DNA of 43,115 bases from PALSA-607 sp036510735 (GTDB taxonomy: Bacteria > Actinomycetota > Actinomycetes > Acidothermales > Acidothermaceae). The notes beneath the pieces were generated by a model. That model had not been told where the DNA came from and ran no database searches. It saw only the letters and a program-made list of their open reading frames with translations. This document shows, in pieces, positions 7,594 through 15,837 of the stretch (position 1 is the first letter of the stretch; every line of letters starts with the position of its first letter). The stretch is taken from the NCBI GenBank assembly GCA_036510735.1, contig DATCDK010000288.1, positions 1-43,115 of the forward strand, written 5' to 3'. The translations under genes were made by a program, and so were the position numbers.

Positions 7594-7620
7594 CAGGCTA
7601 TCGACGTCCTCGGTAGTCTG
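7594..7620. promoter_or_regulatory. 27-bp inverted repeat, candidate operator of the TetR/AcnR-like repressor
   Basis: An imperfect palindrome centred on base 7607, with outer arms CAGGCTA and TAGTCTG; 10 of 13 base pairs are complementary. It fills most of the 38-bp gap between the divergent lipoprotein gene and the TetR gene and ends six bases before the TetR start codon. Position and symmetry suit an autoregulatory site. Confidence 0.55.
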
Positions 7621-7626
7621 CTGATC

Positions 7627-8187
7627 GTGCCCCGGCTCACCGCGGACAACCTCGAGGCCCGCCGTCGCACGATCATCGACGGCGCCCGCCGCACTTTCGC
7701 GCGCGACGGCTACGAAGGCGCGACCGTGCGGCGACTCGAAGCCGAGATCGGGCTCTCGAGGGGCGCGATCTTTCACCATTTCGGCGACAAGGAATCGCTG
7801 TTCTTCGCGGTGGCCGAGGATGACGCCGCCGAGATGGCAGAAGTGGTCGCCGAACACGGCCTGGTCCAGCTCATGCGTGATCTGCGCTACCGCGACGCGG
7901 GCTGGCTAGGGGTACAGCTGGAGTTGTCACGCCGGCTGCGTACGGACGCCGACTTTCGCGGCCGCTGGGCGGCGCGCTCGGACACGATCGGCCGGGCCGC
8001 GCGTGAGCGCCTGCACCGCGGCGTCGATCGCGGCACTCTTCGCACCGACGTGCCGGTCGACACCATTGCCGCGTTCTTGGAGCTCGTTCTCGACGGGTTG
8101 GTCCTGCACAGAGCGATGGGCGTGCCGGACGACGACCTCGGCGCGGTACTTGACCTCGTGGAAGGCGCCGTGCGCCGGCACCCGTAG
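7627..8187 (+). CDS. acnR: TetR-family repressor, AcnR-like
   Basis: A DNA-binding repressor most like AcnR, the corynebacterial repressor of aconitase. The N-terminal HTH region ARRTFARDGYEGATVRRLEAEIG...RGAIFHHFGDKESLF (about 20-60) and the C-terminal VPVDTIAAFLELVLDGLVLHRA and LDLVEGAVRR agree with AcnR almost throughout. I place the start at GTG 7627; no clear Shine-Dalgarno precedes it, so translation may be leaderless. The usual partner gene acn is absent from this window; instead a divergent lipoprotein gene lies upstream and an ABC exporter converges downstream. The function as an aconitase regulator is therefore inferred from sequence only. Confidence 0.8.
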   Translation: MPRLTADNLEARRRTIIDGARRTFARDGYEGATVRRLEAEIGLSRGAIFHHFGDKESLFFAVAEDDAAEMAEVVAEHGLVQLMRDLRYRDAGWLGVQLELSRRLRTDADFRGRWAARSDTIGRAARERLHRGVDRGTLRTDVPVDTIAAFLELVLDGLVLHRAMGVPDDDLGAVLDLVEGAVRRHP

Positions 8188-8194
8188 CGAACAA

Positions 8195-10135
8195 TCAGGC
8201 AGACGGTTCCGGTGTGACCTCGGCAAGGTCGAGGTCGCCGAGCTCAGTCGTGGCCTGCCGTTCAAACTGGGTGCGATAGAGCTCGGCGTAAAGACCACCC
8301 GCGGCGAACAACTCGTCGTGGTGGCCCCGCTCAACCACGCGACCATCGTCGATGACCAGAATCTGGTCGGCCTCGCGGATCGTGGACAACCGGTGGGCGA
8401 TGACCAGCGATGTGCGGCCGGCAAGCGCGATCTTTAGCGCACGCTGCACCGCCGCCTCGGACTCGGAGTCGAGGTGCGCGGTTGCCTCGTCAAGCACCAC
8501 AATCGCCGGCGCCTTGAGCAACAGCCGGGCGATCGCGAGCCGCTGCTTTTCGCCACCCGACAACCGGTAGCCGCGCTCACCAACAAGGGTGTCGAGGCCG
8601 TCGTTCAGCGACGCAACGAGATCCCAGATCTGCGCCGCCTTGCACGCCTCGATGAGCTCCTCCTCGGTCGCCTCGGCCTTCGCATAGACAAGGTTGGCCC
8701 GGATCGTGTCGTGGAACATGTGACTGTCCTGGGTCACCACACCCACGGTGTCGCGCAGCGACGACTGCGTCACCTGCCGCACGTCAGCGCCGCCGATCAG
8801 CACCGCTCCTCCGGTGACGTCGTACAGGCGCGACACCAGCGCAGAGATCGTCGTCTTGCCCGCGCCCGACGGACCCACGAGTGCGACAAGTTGACCGGCC
8901 TCGGCCTTGAACGAGACGTCGTACAGCACCTGCGGATTCGACGACGTGTCGAGCACCGCGACTGATTCGAGCGAGGCCAACGACACATCGGACGCCGCCG
9001 GGTAGCCGAAGTCGACATGGTCGAACTCGACGGTGTTAGTGCCGGCGGGCAGGTCGACCGCGTCGGGCGCGTCGTCGATCATCGGCGGCAGGTCGAGAAC
9101 CTCGAACACCCGCTCGAACGAGACGAGCGCGGTCATGATGGAGACGTTGACGTTCGACAGCGCGGTGAGCGGGCCATACAGCCTCGTCAGGTAGGCGCCC
9201 AGCGCGACGACTGTGCCCACGTCAAGTTCGCGGTTCGCAGCCAGCCAACCGCCCCATCCGTAGACGAGTGCGACGCCCAGCGATGCAACCAACATGAGCG
9301 ACGCGAAGAACACGCCGCCATACATCGACTGGGTGACGCCAATGTCACGCACCCGGCCAGCCTTCGCGCGGAATGCAGCGTCCTCCTCGCGCGGGCGGCC
9401 GAACAGCTTGACCAGCAGCGCCCCTGCCACATTGAACCGCTCGGTCATGGTGTTGTTCATGGCCGCGTTCAGGTTGTAGCTCTCGCGGGTAATCGTCTGC
9501 AGCTTCCGGCCAAACCAGCGAGCCGGCAGCACGAACAGCGGCAACAACGCAAGAGAAGCCAGCGTGATCTGCCACGACAATACGAACATCACGGAGAGCG
9601 TGAACGTCACGGTCAGAACGTTCGTGACGACGCTCGACAATGTGCTCGTGAATGCTTGCTGCGCACCAAGGACGTCGTTGTTCAGACGGCTCATCAGCGC
9701 CCCGGTCTGCGTGCGGGTGAAGAACGCGATCGGCATCTGTTGAATGTGGCTGAAGATCCTGGCCCGCATATCGAAGATCAGGCCCTCGCCGATGCGCGAC
9801 GTCTGGTAGCGCTCGATCAGCCCTAACCCTGCGTCGAGGATGGCGATCAGCCCGATCAGGAGCGCCAGCACGATGACCAGATGCGGGTGCGAGCCGACGC
9901 CCTTGTTCCCGATGCCCTTGTTCAAGATTTCGCGAATCAGCAACGGCGTCACCGCGCCGAGAGCTGCATCGATCGCCAGCAGCACCAGCAACAGCGCGAC
10001 CAACCGCTTGTAGGGAGCGGCGAACTTGATGATCCGCTTTACCGTGCCCGGTGCGAGTTTCCGCTTGGTCACCGATGAATCCTGGGTGTAGCTGCGCATC
10101 GCATGCCAGGTGGACAGGCCTTGGCCCATGCTCAT
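8195..10135 (-). CDS. ABC exporter, fused permease and ATPase
   Basis: A 646-residue half-transporter of the MsbA/LmrA type that should act as a homodimer or heterodimer in the cytoplasmic membrane. The membrane domain covers about residues 35-345, with roughly six hydrophobic spans. The ATPase domain follows from about 375, with Walker A GPSGAGKTT, the signature YRLSGGEKQRLAIARLLL, Walker B AIVVLDEAT and the H-loop IAHRLST. The substrate cannot be told; relatives export lipids or drugs. No partner half-transporter is adjacent. The crotonase-like gene lies 122 bp upstream on the same strand, and the AcnR-like gene converges with a 7-bp gap. Confidence 0.92.
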   Translation of the reverse strand: MSMGQGLSTWHAMRSYTQDSSVTKRKLAPGTVKRIIKFAAPYKRLVALLLVLLAIDAALGAVTPLLIREILNKGIGNKGVGSHPHLVIVLALLIGLIAILDAGLGLIERYQTSRIGEGLIFDMRARIFSHIQQMPIAFFTRTQTGALMSRLNNDVLGAQQAFTSTLSSVVTNVLTVTFTLSVMFVLSWQITLASLALLPLFVLPARWFGRKLQTITRESYNLNAAMNNTMTERFNVAGALLVKLFGRPREEDAAFRAKAGRVRDIGVTQSMYGGVFFASLMLVASLGVALVYGWGGWLAANRELDVGTVVALGAYLTRLYGPLTALSNVNVSIMTALVSFERVFEVLDLPPMIDDAPDAVDLPAGTNTVEFDHVDFGYPAASDVSLASLESVAVLDTSSNPQVLYDVSFKAEAGQLVALVGPSGAGKTTISALVSRLYDVTGGAVLIGGADVRQVTQSSLRDTVGVVTQDSHMFHDTIRANLVYAKAEATEEELIEACKAAQIWDLVASLNDGLDTLVGERGYRLSGGEKQRLAIARLLLKAPAIVVLDEATAHLDSESEAAVQRALKIALAGRTSLVIAHRLSTIREADQILVIDDGRVVERGHHDELFAAGGLYAELYRTQFERQATTELGDLDLAEVTPEPSA

Positions 10136-10257
10136 CGCACCATCACCCGCTCATCGTCTCCCGCCGTTCGTCGGCACGTCGATTTGGTCAGCACAGCCCA
10201 TTCTCCCACCGCACCCAACGCGCCACGGCCGCAGCGACTTCCCGGCGTTGTCCGTCA

Positions 10258-10929
10258 TCAGGCTTCGTTCGCCGCGAGCGCAATGCCCGCGACAAGCTCG
10301 CCGGCACGACGATGTCGATCAGCAGCCGACTCGCGAAGCACCGCCTTGGCAACCGTTGCAACCTCCCGCGGCGTTCGAAGAACGGTCGCAACCATCTCCG
10401 CAGCCGCCGCGTCAAGCATCTCCGGGCGCACTGACAGATTCGCCAGGCCGACCGTGACCGCCAGCCGACCCGAGATCGCAGCACCGGTGACGATGAACTC
10501 GAGCGCCCGCGAATAGCCCATCAATTCACCGAGCCGCGCGACACCGCTCACCGAGCGGGACGGCGCCAGCTGAGCGTCGTCCGCGACAATTCGCAGGTCG
10601 CAGGCCAAGGCGGCGTCGAGCTCGGCACCGGTCGCCCGTCCACTCACCGACGCGATCGTGATCACGTCAGGACGGCTTAGCCATTCGATGGCGTCCGTGG
10701 GCGGCTCGTCGGAGGAACGATCGGTGGCCGCACCATCGACGAGGTCGCTGCCTTCTCCGCGCAGCACCACCACGCGGGTGCCCCCCGTCAGACTGCGCCC
10801 TGCGGCAGTCAGCGCGTCCCAGAGCGCAGCCGCGCCGCCGCGCGGCAACGACACCGAGCCGCTGCGCGGCAACGACACGGTGACGACCTGCTCGATGGGC
10901 ACGCTAGCGACCCTAAACCGCGTGCTCAT
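10258..10929 (-). CDS. enoyl-CoA hydratase/isomerase (crotonase) family protein, short and divergent
   Basis: The core ITIASVSGRATGAELDAALACDLRIVADDAQLA (about residues 90-122) is the crotonase oxyanion-hole region, and GYSRALEFIVTGAAISGRLAVTVGLAN is the following conserved block. At 223 residues it is shorter than the usual 255-265, with a reduced N-terminus. The residues that act as catalytic glutamates in crotonase are not clearly present, so hydratase activity is doubtful. A 24-bp in-frame duplication gives VSLPR twice near residues 18-30. Its place near the ABC-F and suf genes recalls echA12 in mycobacteria. Role unknown. Confidence 0.75.
   Translation of the reverse strand: MSTRFRVASVPIEQVVTVSLPRSGSVSLPRGGAAALWDALTAAGRSLTGGTRVVVLRGEGSDLVDGAATDRSSDEPPTDAIEWLSRPDVITIASVSGRATGAELDAALACDLRIVADDAQLAPSRSVSGVARLGELMGYSRALEFIVTGAAISGRLAVTVGLANLSVRPEMLDAAAAEMVATVLRTPREVATVAKAVLRESAADRHRRAGELVAGIALAANEA
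10840..10878 (-). repeat. 15-bp direct repeat inside the crotonase-like gene
   Basis: GCGCGGCAACGACAC occurs at 10840-10854 and 10864-10878 (plus-strand reading), period 24. It is an in-frame duplication of eight codons giving VSLPRSGS then VSLPRGGA in the protein. Confidence 0.8.
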
Positions 10930-10998
10930 GACGTCGCGGCCCGTGGGTCGCCAGCATCGCCCGTGGGATCCCGTGAGGACCCTGCGGTAGTGGGAGGA

Positions 10999-11217
10999 TC
11001 AGGCTTTCTTCGGCTTGCCTCGGGTGGCTCCGCCACGCCCGCGCAAGGTCGCGCCCGACTCGGTCAGGATGCGGTGGACGAAGCCGTAGGACCGTCCGGT
11101 CGCGTCGGCCAGCGAGCGGATGCTCGCACCCCCGTCGTATTTCTTTCTGAGGTCGCCTGCCAGCCGGTCGCGGTCGCCGCCGGTGACCCGGCTGCCCTTC
11201 TTGAGAGTGTCGGCCAC
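10999..11217 (-). CDS. small helix-turn-helix protein (Rv1473A-like)
   Basis: A 72-residue protein with a central HTH: LAGDLRKKYDGGASIRSLADATGRSYGFVHRILTESG (about residues 21-57), followed by a very basic tail RGRGGATRGKPKKA. The design resembles the small actinobacterial regulators near Rv1473 in mycobacteria, whose role is not established. GTG at 11215-11217 is chosen because GGGAG lies five bases upstream. It sits between the ABC-F ATPase and the crotonase-like gene on the same strand. It likely binds DNA; the target is unknown. Confidence 0.75.
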   Translation of the reverse strand: MADTLKKGSRVTGGDRDRLAGDLRKKYDGGASIRSLADATGRSYGFVHRILTESGATLRGRGGATRGKPKKA

Positions 11218-11331
11218 GGTTTCTCCCTCTCTAGCTCGGATTGTGTGCATGGGAGCCCTGTCTAGCCATGATCACCCATGATTGGCGCATCGGCCACCCG
11301 AGGGGCCTCCGAGCTTGCTCTGATCACCCGT

Positions 11332-12930
11332 TCAGGCGAGCGCGACCAGGTCAGAAAGCTCTTCACTCCAGATGTCCTCGACGCCGTCTGGCAGCAGCAG
11401 GACGCGTTCGGGCGACAGCGCCTCGACGGCGCCCTCATCGTGCGTGACGAGCACGATCGCGCCGCGGTAGCCACGCAGCGCGCCGAGGACCTCTTCGCGG
11501 CTCGCTGGGTCGAGGTTGTTCGTCGGCTCGTCGAGCAGCAACACGTTCGCGCTCGACACGACCAGTCGAGCCAGTGCAAGACGCGTCTTCTCGCCACCCG
11601 ACAACGTGCGGGTCGACTGTTCGACCGTGTCACCGGAGAACAGGAAGCTGCCAAGAACCCGTCGCAACTCGACGTCCGCCAGATCTGGCGATGACGACCG
11701 CATCGTCTCGAGCACCGTCGCGTCGGGATCGAGCGTCTCGTGCTCCTGCGCGTAGTAGCCGAGCTTCAGGCCGTGGCCGGCGAGGACTTCGCCGGTGTCG
11801 GCAGGCTCGACGCCAGCGAGTGTTCGAAGCAGTGTTGTCTTGCCTGCGCCGTTGAGACCGAGGATCACGACCCGGCTGCCTCTGTCGATCGCAAGGTCAA
11901 CATCGGTGAAAACCTCGAGGGATCCGTACGACTTCGACAAGCCGGTTGCCGACAACGGCACCTTGCCACACGGTGCCGGTTCGGGGAACCGCAGCTTTGC
12001 GACCCGGTCGTGCTTGCGGACTTCTTCCAAGCCGGCAAGCAATTTGTGAGCTCGCTTCTCCATGTTCTGCGCAGCAGTGGCCTTTGTCGCCTTGTAGCGC
12101 ATGCGATCGGCTTGGGCCTGCAATGTCGTTGCCTTGCGTTCCGCGTTTGCGCGCTCGCGTTTGCGGCGCCGCTCGTCGGCCTCGCGTTGCTCGAGGTAGG
12201 TCTTCCAGCCGACGTTGTAGACATCGAGCACAGCACGCGTCGCGTCGAGATGCAGAACACGGTTCACCGTTGTCTCGAGCAACGTGACGTCGTGGCTGAT
12301 GAGAACCAGGCCGCCCTTGTGCGAGCGCAGGAATTCCCTGAGCCAAGCAATGGAATCGGCATCGAGGTGGTTGGTCGGTTCGTCGAGGAGCAGCGTTTCT
12401 GCGCCGGAGAAGAGAATGCGCGCGAGTTCGACCCGACGTCGCTGCCCACCGGACAGCGTGCCGAGCGGCTGTCCGAGCACGCGGTCAGGCAGCCCGAGAC
12501 TGGCCGCGATGGATGCGGCCTCGGACTCAGCGGCGTAGCCACCCAAGACGTGAAAGTGGTCTTCGATCCGGCTGTACTTGCGAACGGCAGCGTCGCGCAC
12601 TCCGTCGTCGGAGCTGCCCATGCTGGTTTCGGCGGCGCGCATGTCGCGGACCACGACGTCGAGACCGCGCGCGGACAAGATGCGGTCGCGAGCCAGGACG
12701 TCGAGGTCACCGGTGCGCGGATCCTGTGGGAGGTAGCCGATCTCGCCCGTGTTCGTCACCGAGCCCGCGGCAGGCAGCAGTTCGCCGGCGAGGATCTTGG
12801 TCAACGTGGTCTTGCCGGCGCCATTGCGCCCGACGAGACCGATGCGGTCGCCCGGCGCGACCCGAAACGTCACGGCGTCGAGCAACACCCGAGAGCCGAC
12901 GCTGATCTCGACGTCGGTGGCGGTGATCAC
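11332..12930 (-). CDS. ABC-F family ATPase (ribosome-associated)
   Basis: A 532-residue protein with two ABC domains and no membrane spans, the layout of ABC-F translation or antibiotic-resistance factors that bind the ribosomal E site. Domain one has Walker A GRNGAGKTT, signature LSGGQRRRVELARIL and Walker B LLLDEPTNHLD. Domain two has GLNGAGKTT, LSGGEKTRLALARL and LLLDEPTNNLD. The charged linker between them (about 245-310, EQREADERRRKRERANAERK) is the arm that reaches into the ribosome. The start is GTG at 12928-12930 with AAGGGT upstream. It follows sufT by 49 bp on the same strand and may read through from the suf operon. Whether it is a resistance or a housekeeping member cannot be told. 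Confidence 0.92.
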   Translation of the reverse strand: MITATDVEISVGSRVLLDAVTFRVAPGDRIGLVGRNGAGKTTLTKILAGELLPAAGSVTNTGEIGYLPQDPRTGDLDVLARDRILSARGLDVVVRDMRAAETSMGSSDDGVRDAAVRKYSRIEDHFHVLGGYAAESEAASIAASLGLPDRVLGQPLGTLSGGQRRRVELARILFSGAETLLLDEPTNHLDADSIAWLREFLRSHKGGLVLISHDVTLLETTVNRVLHLDATRAVLDVYNVGWKTYLEQREADERRRKRERANAERKATTLQAQADRMRYKATKATAAQNMEKRAHKLLAGLEEVRKHDRVAKLRFPEPAPCGKVPLSATGLSKSYGSLEVFTDVDLAIDRGSRVVILGLNGAGKTTLLRTLAGVEPADTGEVLAGHGLKLGYYAQEHETLDPDATVLETMRSSSPDLADVELRRVLGSFLFSGDTVEQSTRTLSGGEKTRLALARLVVSSANVLLLDEPTNNLDPASREEVLGALRGYRGAIVLVTHDEGAVEALSPERVLLLPDGVEDIWSEELSDLVALA

Positions 12931-12979
12931 GAAAACATACCCTTCGATAGCGTGCAGTGGCCGACCACGAAAACAACGA

Positions 12980-13291
12980 TCAGACGTTGAATCCGATGGC
13001 GCGCAGCTGCTCCCGGCCGTCGTCGGTGATCTTCTCCGGGCCCCACGGTGGCATCCAGACCCAGTTGATTTTGAAGTCCGTCACCAGCCCATCGAGGGCA
13101 CTGCGGGTCTGGTCTTCGATCACGTCGGTCAGTGGGCAGGCCGCCGAGGTCAGCGTCATGTCGATCGTCGCGACGCCCTGATCGTCGAGAGCAAGGTCGT
13201 AGATGAGCCCTAGGTCAACCACGTTGATGCCCAACTCGGGGTCGACCACGTCATAGAGGGCTTCCTTGACGTCATCAACGGTCGTGGTCAT
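12980..13291 (-). CDS. sufT: SUF-associated MIP18/DUF59 protein SufT
   Basis: A 103-residue DUF59 protein, the Fe-S maturation factor usually found at the end of Gram-positive suf operons. It shows the acidic DPELGINVVDLGLIYD segment (17-32) and the conserved reactive Cys52 in TSAACPLT, then PPWGPEKI near the C-terminus. The chosen ATG overlaps the sufU stop by four bases (ATGA), with GGAAGG upstream. SufT is thought to help deliver clusters to certain targets such as aconitase or lipoate synthase. It is last in the eight-gene operon. Confidence 0.93.
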   Translation of the reverse strand: MTTTVDDVKEALYDVVDPELGINVVDLGLIYDLALDDQGVATIDMTLTSAACPLTDVIEDQTRSALDGLVTDFKINWVWMPPWGPEKITDDGREQLRAIGFNV

Positions 13292-13788
13292 GAGGTGCTG
13301 CCTTCCCGGGTCGAGGCGGTTGCCGAGGGAATCCCAGCAGCCGGTTCGAGCTTGTTCTCGCGTGCTTGTGCCGTTGCGTCCTTCCAGGCCATCCAGGAGA
13401 GCAACGCGCACTTCACCCGGGCGGGGTACTTCGAAACACCGGTGAACGCGACAGCATCTTCGAGGATCTCTTCATCGGGAATCGCTGCACCCTTGCTCTG
13501 CATCAAGGCGACGAACTCGCGATGCGCGACAAGCCCCGTCTCGATGTCACGGCCGATGACGAGATCGGTCAGCACCGAGGCGCTGGCCTGACTGATCGAA
13601 CAGCCGGCGCTGTCATACGACACATCGGCAACGGTGTCGCCGTCGAGCTTGACTCGCAACGTGATTTCGTCGCCGCACGTCGGGTTGACGTGGTGCACCT
13701 CAACGTCGTACGGCTCCCGCAGACCCTTGTGGTGAGGCGTGCGGTAGTGGTCGAGGATGATCTCCTGGTACATCGATTCGAGTTGCAT
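13288..13788 (-). CDS. sufU: SufU, zinc-dependent sulfur acceptor for SufS
   Basis: SufU takes persulfide sulfur from SufS and passes it to the SufBCD scaffold; in Gram-positives it is a zinc protein and not a true scaffold. The expected ligands are present: Cys38 and Asp40 in TCGDE, Cys63 in AGCSIS, and Cys127 in VKCALL. The SufU-specific insertion between Cys63 and Cys127 is also there. The 166-residue protein ends in a loosely conserved tail from about 137. The start overlaps the sufS stop by one base (TGATG), and the stop overlaps sufT. Confidence 0.95.
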   Translation of the reverse strand: MQLESMYQEIILDHYRTPHHKGLREPYDVEVHHVNPTCGDEITLRVKLDGDTVADVSYDSAGCSISQASASVLTDLVIGRDIETGLVAHREFVALMQSKGAAIPDEEILEDAVAFTGVSKYPARVKCALLSWMAWKDATAQARENKLEPAAGIPSATASTREGSTS

Positions 13789-15035
13789 CAGCCGAAGAAC
13801 CTCTTCGCCTTCTCAAGCCCGACAACCAACGCATCGATCTCGGACGGCGTGGTGTACAGGTAGAACGACGCGCGGGTCGACGCGCTCACGCCAAATCGCT
13901 GGTGGATCGGCCGACCACAGTGGTGCCCGGCGCGGACCGCGATGCCGTGCCCGTCGAGAACCTGCGCGACGTCGTGCGGATGAACATCGCCGAGCGTGAA
14001 CGAGATGGCCCCGCCTCGGTCGACCGCGTTGGTCGGCCCGAGAATCCGCAACCCGGAGACCGTGCTCATTGCCTCAAGCGCGTACGTCGTGATCTGCTTT
14101 TCGTGCACCGCCACGGCGTCCATGCCGATGTTGCTCAGGTAGTCGACAGCCGCGCCGAGCCCGACTGCTTGGGCGATTGGCGGGGTGCCTGCCTCGTACT
14201 TGTGCGGGAGCCCCGCGTACGTCGAGCCCTGCATCGTGACGGTTTCGATCATCTCGCCGCCGCCGAGGAACGGCGGTAGCTCGTCGAGTAGATCGCGGCG
14301 TCCCCACAACACGCCGATGCCTGTCGGACCGCACATCTTGTGTCCGGTAAACGCGGCGAAGTCGATGCCCAGCGCGGCGACGTCGACCGGAAGCTGGGGA
14401 ACGGACTGCGAAGCGTCGAGCACGACGACTGCGCCGACGGCGTGCGCCCGGGCGACGATTACGGCAACCGGATTCAGGGTGCCGAGCACGTTAGACACGT
14501 GTACGAACGCGACCACCTTCGTGCGCTCGTTGATGAGCTCATCGATGTCAGAGAGATCAAGCCGACCATCGTCGGTGACGCCGAACCAGCGCAGGGTCGC
14601 GCCGGTGCGCTCGCACAGGATCTGCCACGGCACGATGTTGGAGTGGTGCTCCATTTCGGTGACGACGACCTCGTCGCCGGGCTTCAGACCGCCAGTTCCC
14701 CACGCCATCACGTTCGCGACCAGGTTCAGGGCTTCGGTGGAGTTCTTGGTGAAGATGACCGTGTCAGCTTCAGGGGCGGCGCCGATGAACGATGCGACCT
14801 TCAGCCGGGCGTCCTCGTAGGCAGCCGTTGCCTCTTCACCCAGTGCGTGCGTCGCACGATGGATGTTGGAGTTGTGCTGCTCGTAGAACTCGGCCAGCGT
14901 GTCGAGCACCTGGCGAGGCTTCTGCGAGGTGTTCGCACTGTCGAGATAGATCAGCGGCTGATTGTCGTGCACCCGCCGCTCGAGGATCGGGAAGTCCTTG
15001 CGCAGCAGTTCGACGTCGTAGGCGGCGTCAGTCAT
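13788..15035 (-). CDS. sufS: cysteine desulfurase SufS
   Basis: PLP enzyme that removes sulfur from cysteine for Fe-S assembly (group II desulfurase). The 415-residue protein has the PLP lysine Lys233 in FTGHKMCGPTG, the cofactor-contacting His in EMEHHSNIVPW, and the catalytic Cys373 in RAGHHCGRPIH. I start at ATG 15033-15035 since GAGGAGG precedes it by eight bases; the frame is open further upstream but only as sufC antisense-like sequence. There is a 13-bp gap to sufC, the longest within the operon. SufU directly follows, matching the SufS-SufU pairing of Gram-positive systems. Confidence 0.96.
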   Translation of the reverse strand: MTDAAYDVELLRKDFPILERRVHDNQPLIYLDSANTSQKPRQVLDTLAEFYEQHNSNIHRATHALGEEATAAYEDARLKVASFIGAAPEADTVIFTKNSTEALNLVANVMAWGTGGLKPGDEVVVTEMEHHSNIVPWQILCERTGATLRWFGVTDDGRLDLSDIDELINERTKVVAFVHVSNVLGTLNPVAVIVARAHAVGAVVVLDASQSVPQLPVDVAALGIDFAAFTGHKMCGPTGIGVLWGRRDLLDELPPFLGGGEMIETVTMQGSTYAGLPHKYEAGTPPIAQAVGLGAAVDYLSNIGMDAVAVHEKQITTYALEAMSTVSGLRILGPTNAVDRGGAISFTLGDVHPHDVAQVLDGHGIAVRAGHHCGRPIHQRFGVSASTRASFYLYTTPSEIDALVVGLEKAKRFFG

Positions 15036-15048
15036 CGGGGCAGCCTCC

Positions 15049-15837
15049 TCACGCGGTCTTCGCGTAGCGCTCGTAGCCTTCGGCCTCAAGGCGGTCGGCG
15101 AGTTCACGGCCACCCTCTTCGACGATGCGGCCGTCGACGAAGACATGGACGAAGTCGGGCTCGATGTAGCGCAGGATTCGGGTGTAGTGCGTGATGAGCA
15201 GCACGCCACGGTCAGGTTGTGCCCTGAACCGGTTTACGCCCTCAGACACGACGCGCAACGCGTCGACGTCGAGGCCGGAGTCAGTCTCGTCGAGCACCGC
15301 GAACTTGGGGTTGAGCAACTCGAGCTGAAGGATCTCGTGCCGCTTCTTCTCGCCGCCCGAGAACCCCTCGTTCACGTTTCGCTCGGAGAAGGCCGGGTCG
15401 ATCTGCAGTTGCGCCATTGCGCCCTTGACCTCGCCGACCCAGGTGCGAACCTTCGGTGCCTCGCCACGAATCGCGGTCGCCGCGGTCCGCAGGAAATTCG
15501 ACACCGACACACCGGCGACCTCGATGGGGTATTGCATGGCGAGGAAAAGCCCGGCGCGAGCGCGCTCGTCGACCTTCATCGCCAGCACGTCTTGGCCGTC
15601 GAGGGTGACCGAGCCCTTCGTGATGGTGTATTTCGGGTGGCCGGCAATCGAGTACGCGAGCGTCGACTTGCCGGAGCCGTTGGGGCCCATGATGGCGTGC
15701 GTCTCGCCCGCATTCACCGTGAGGTCGACACCGCGCAGGATCTCGGTGGGCTCCTCGCTGGTGCCGATCGCGCCGGCCTCACCGGTCGTACCGGCATTGA
15801 CGACGACATGCAGGTCGCGGATAACAAGCGCGCTCAT
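15049..15837 (-). CDS. sufC: SufC, ATPase of the SufBCD scaffold
   Basis: Soluble ABC-type ATPase that drives conformational change in SufB-SufD during cluster assembly. The 262-residue protein has Walker A GPNGSGKST, the signature EGFSGGEKKRHEILQL (the SufC variant), Walker B FAVLDETDSGLD and the H-loop ITHYTRIL. A short insert around residues 15-30 (GTTGEAGAIGTSEEP) lies before the first core strand, as in other actinobacterial SufC. Start and Rieske-gene stop overlap (ATGA). Confidence 0.96.
   Translation of the reverse strand: MSALVIRDLHVVVNAGTTGEAGAIGTSEEPTEILRGVDLTVNAGETHAIMGPNGSGKSTLAYSIAGHPKYTITKGSVTLDGQDVLAMKVDERARAGLFLAMQYPIEVAGVSVSNFLRTAATAIRGEAPKVRTWVGEVKGAMAQLQIDPAFSERNVNEGFSGGEKKRHEILQLELLNPKFAVLDETDSGLDVDALRVVSEGVNRFRAQPDRGVLLITHYTRILRYIEPDFVHVFVDGRIVEEGGRELADRLEAEGYERYAKTA

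Noticed and set aside
11740..12990. A 416-codon plus-strand frame opposite the ABC-F gene
   Set aside because: Lies opposite conserved Walker and signature motifs of the ABC-F protein; no domain and no ribosome site.
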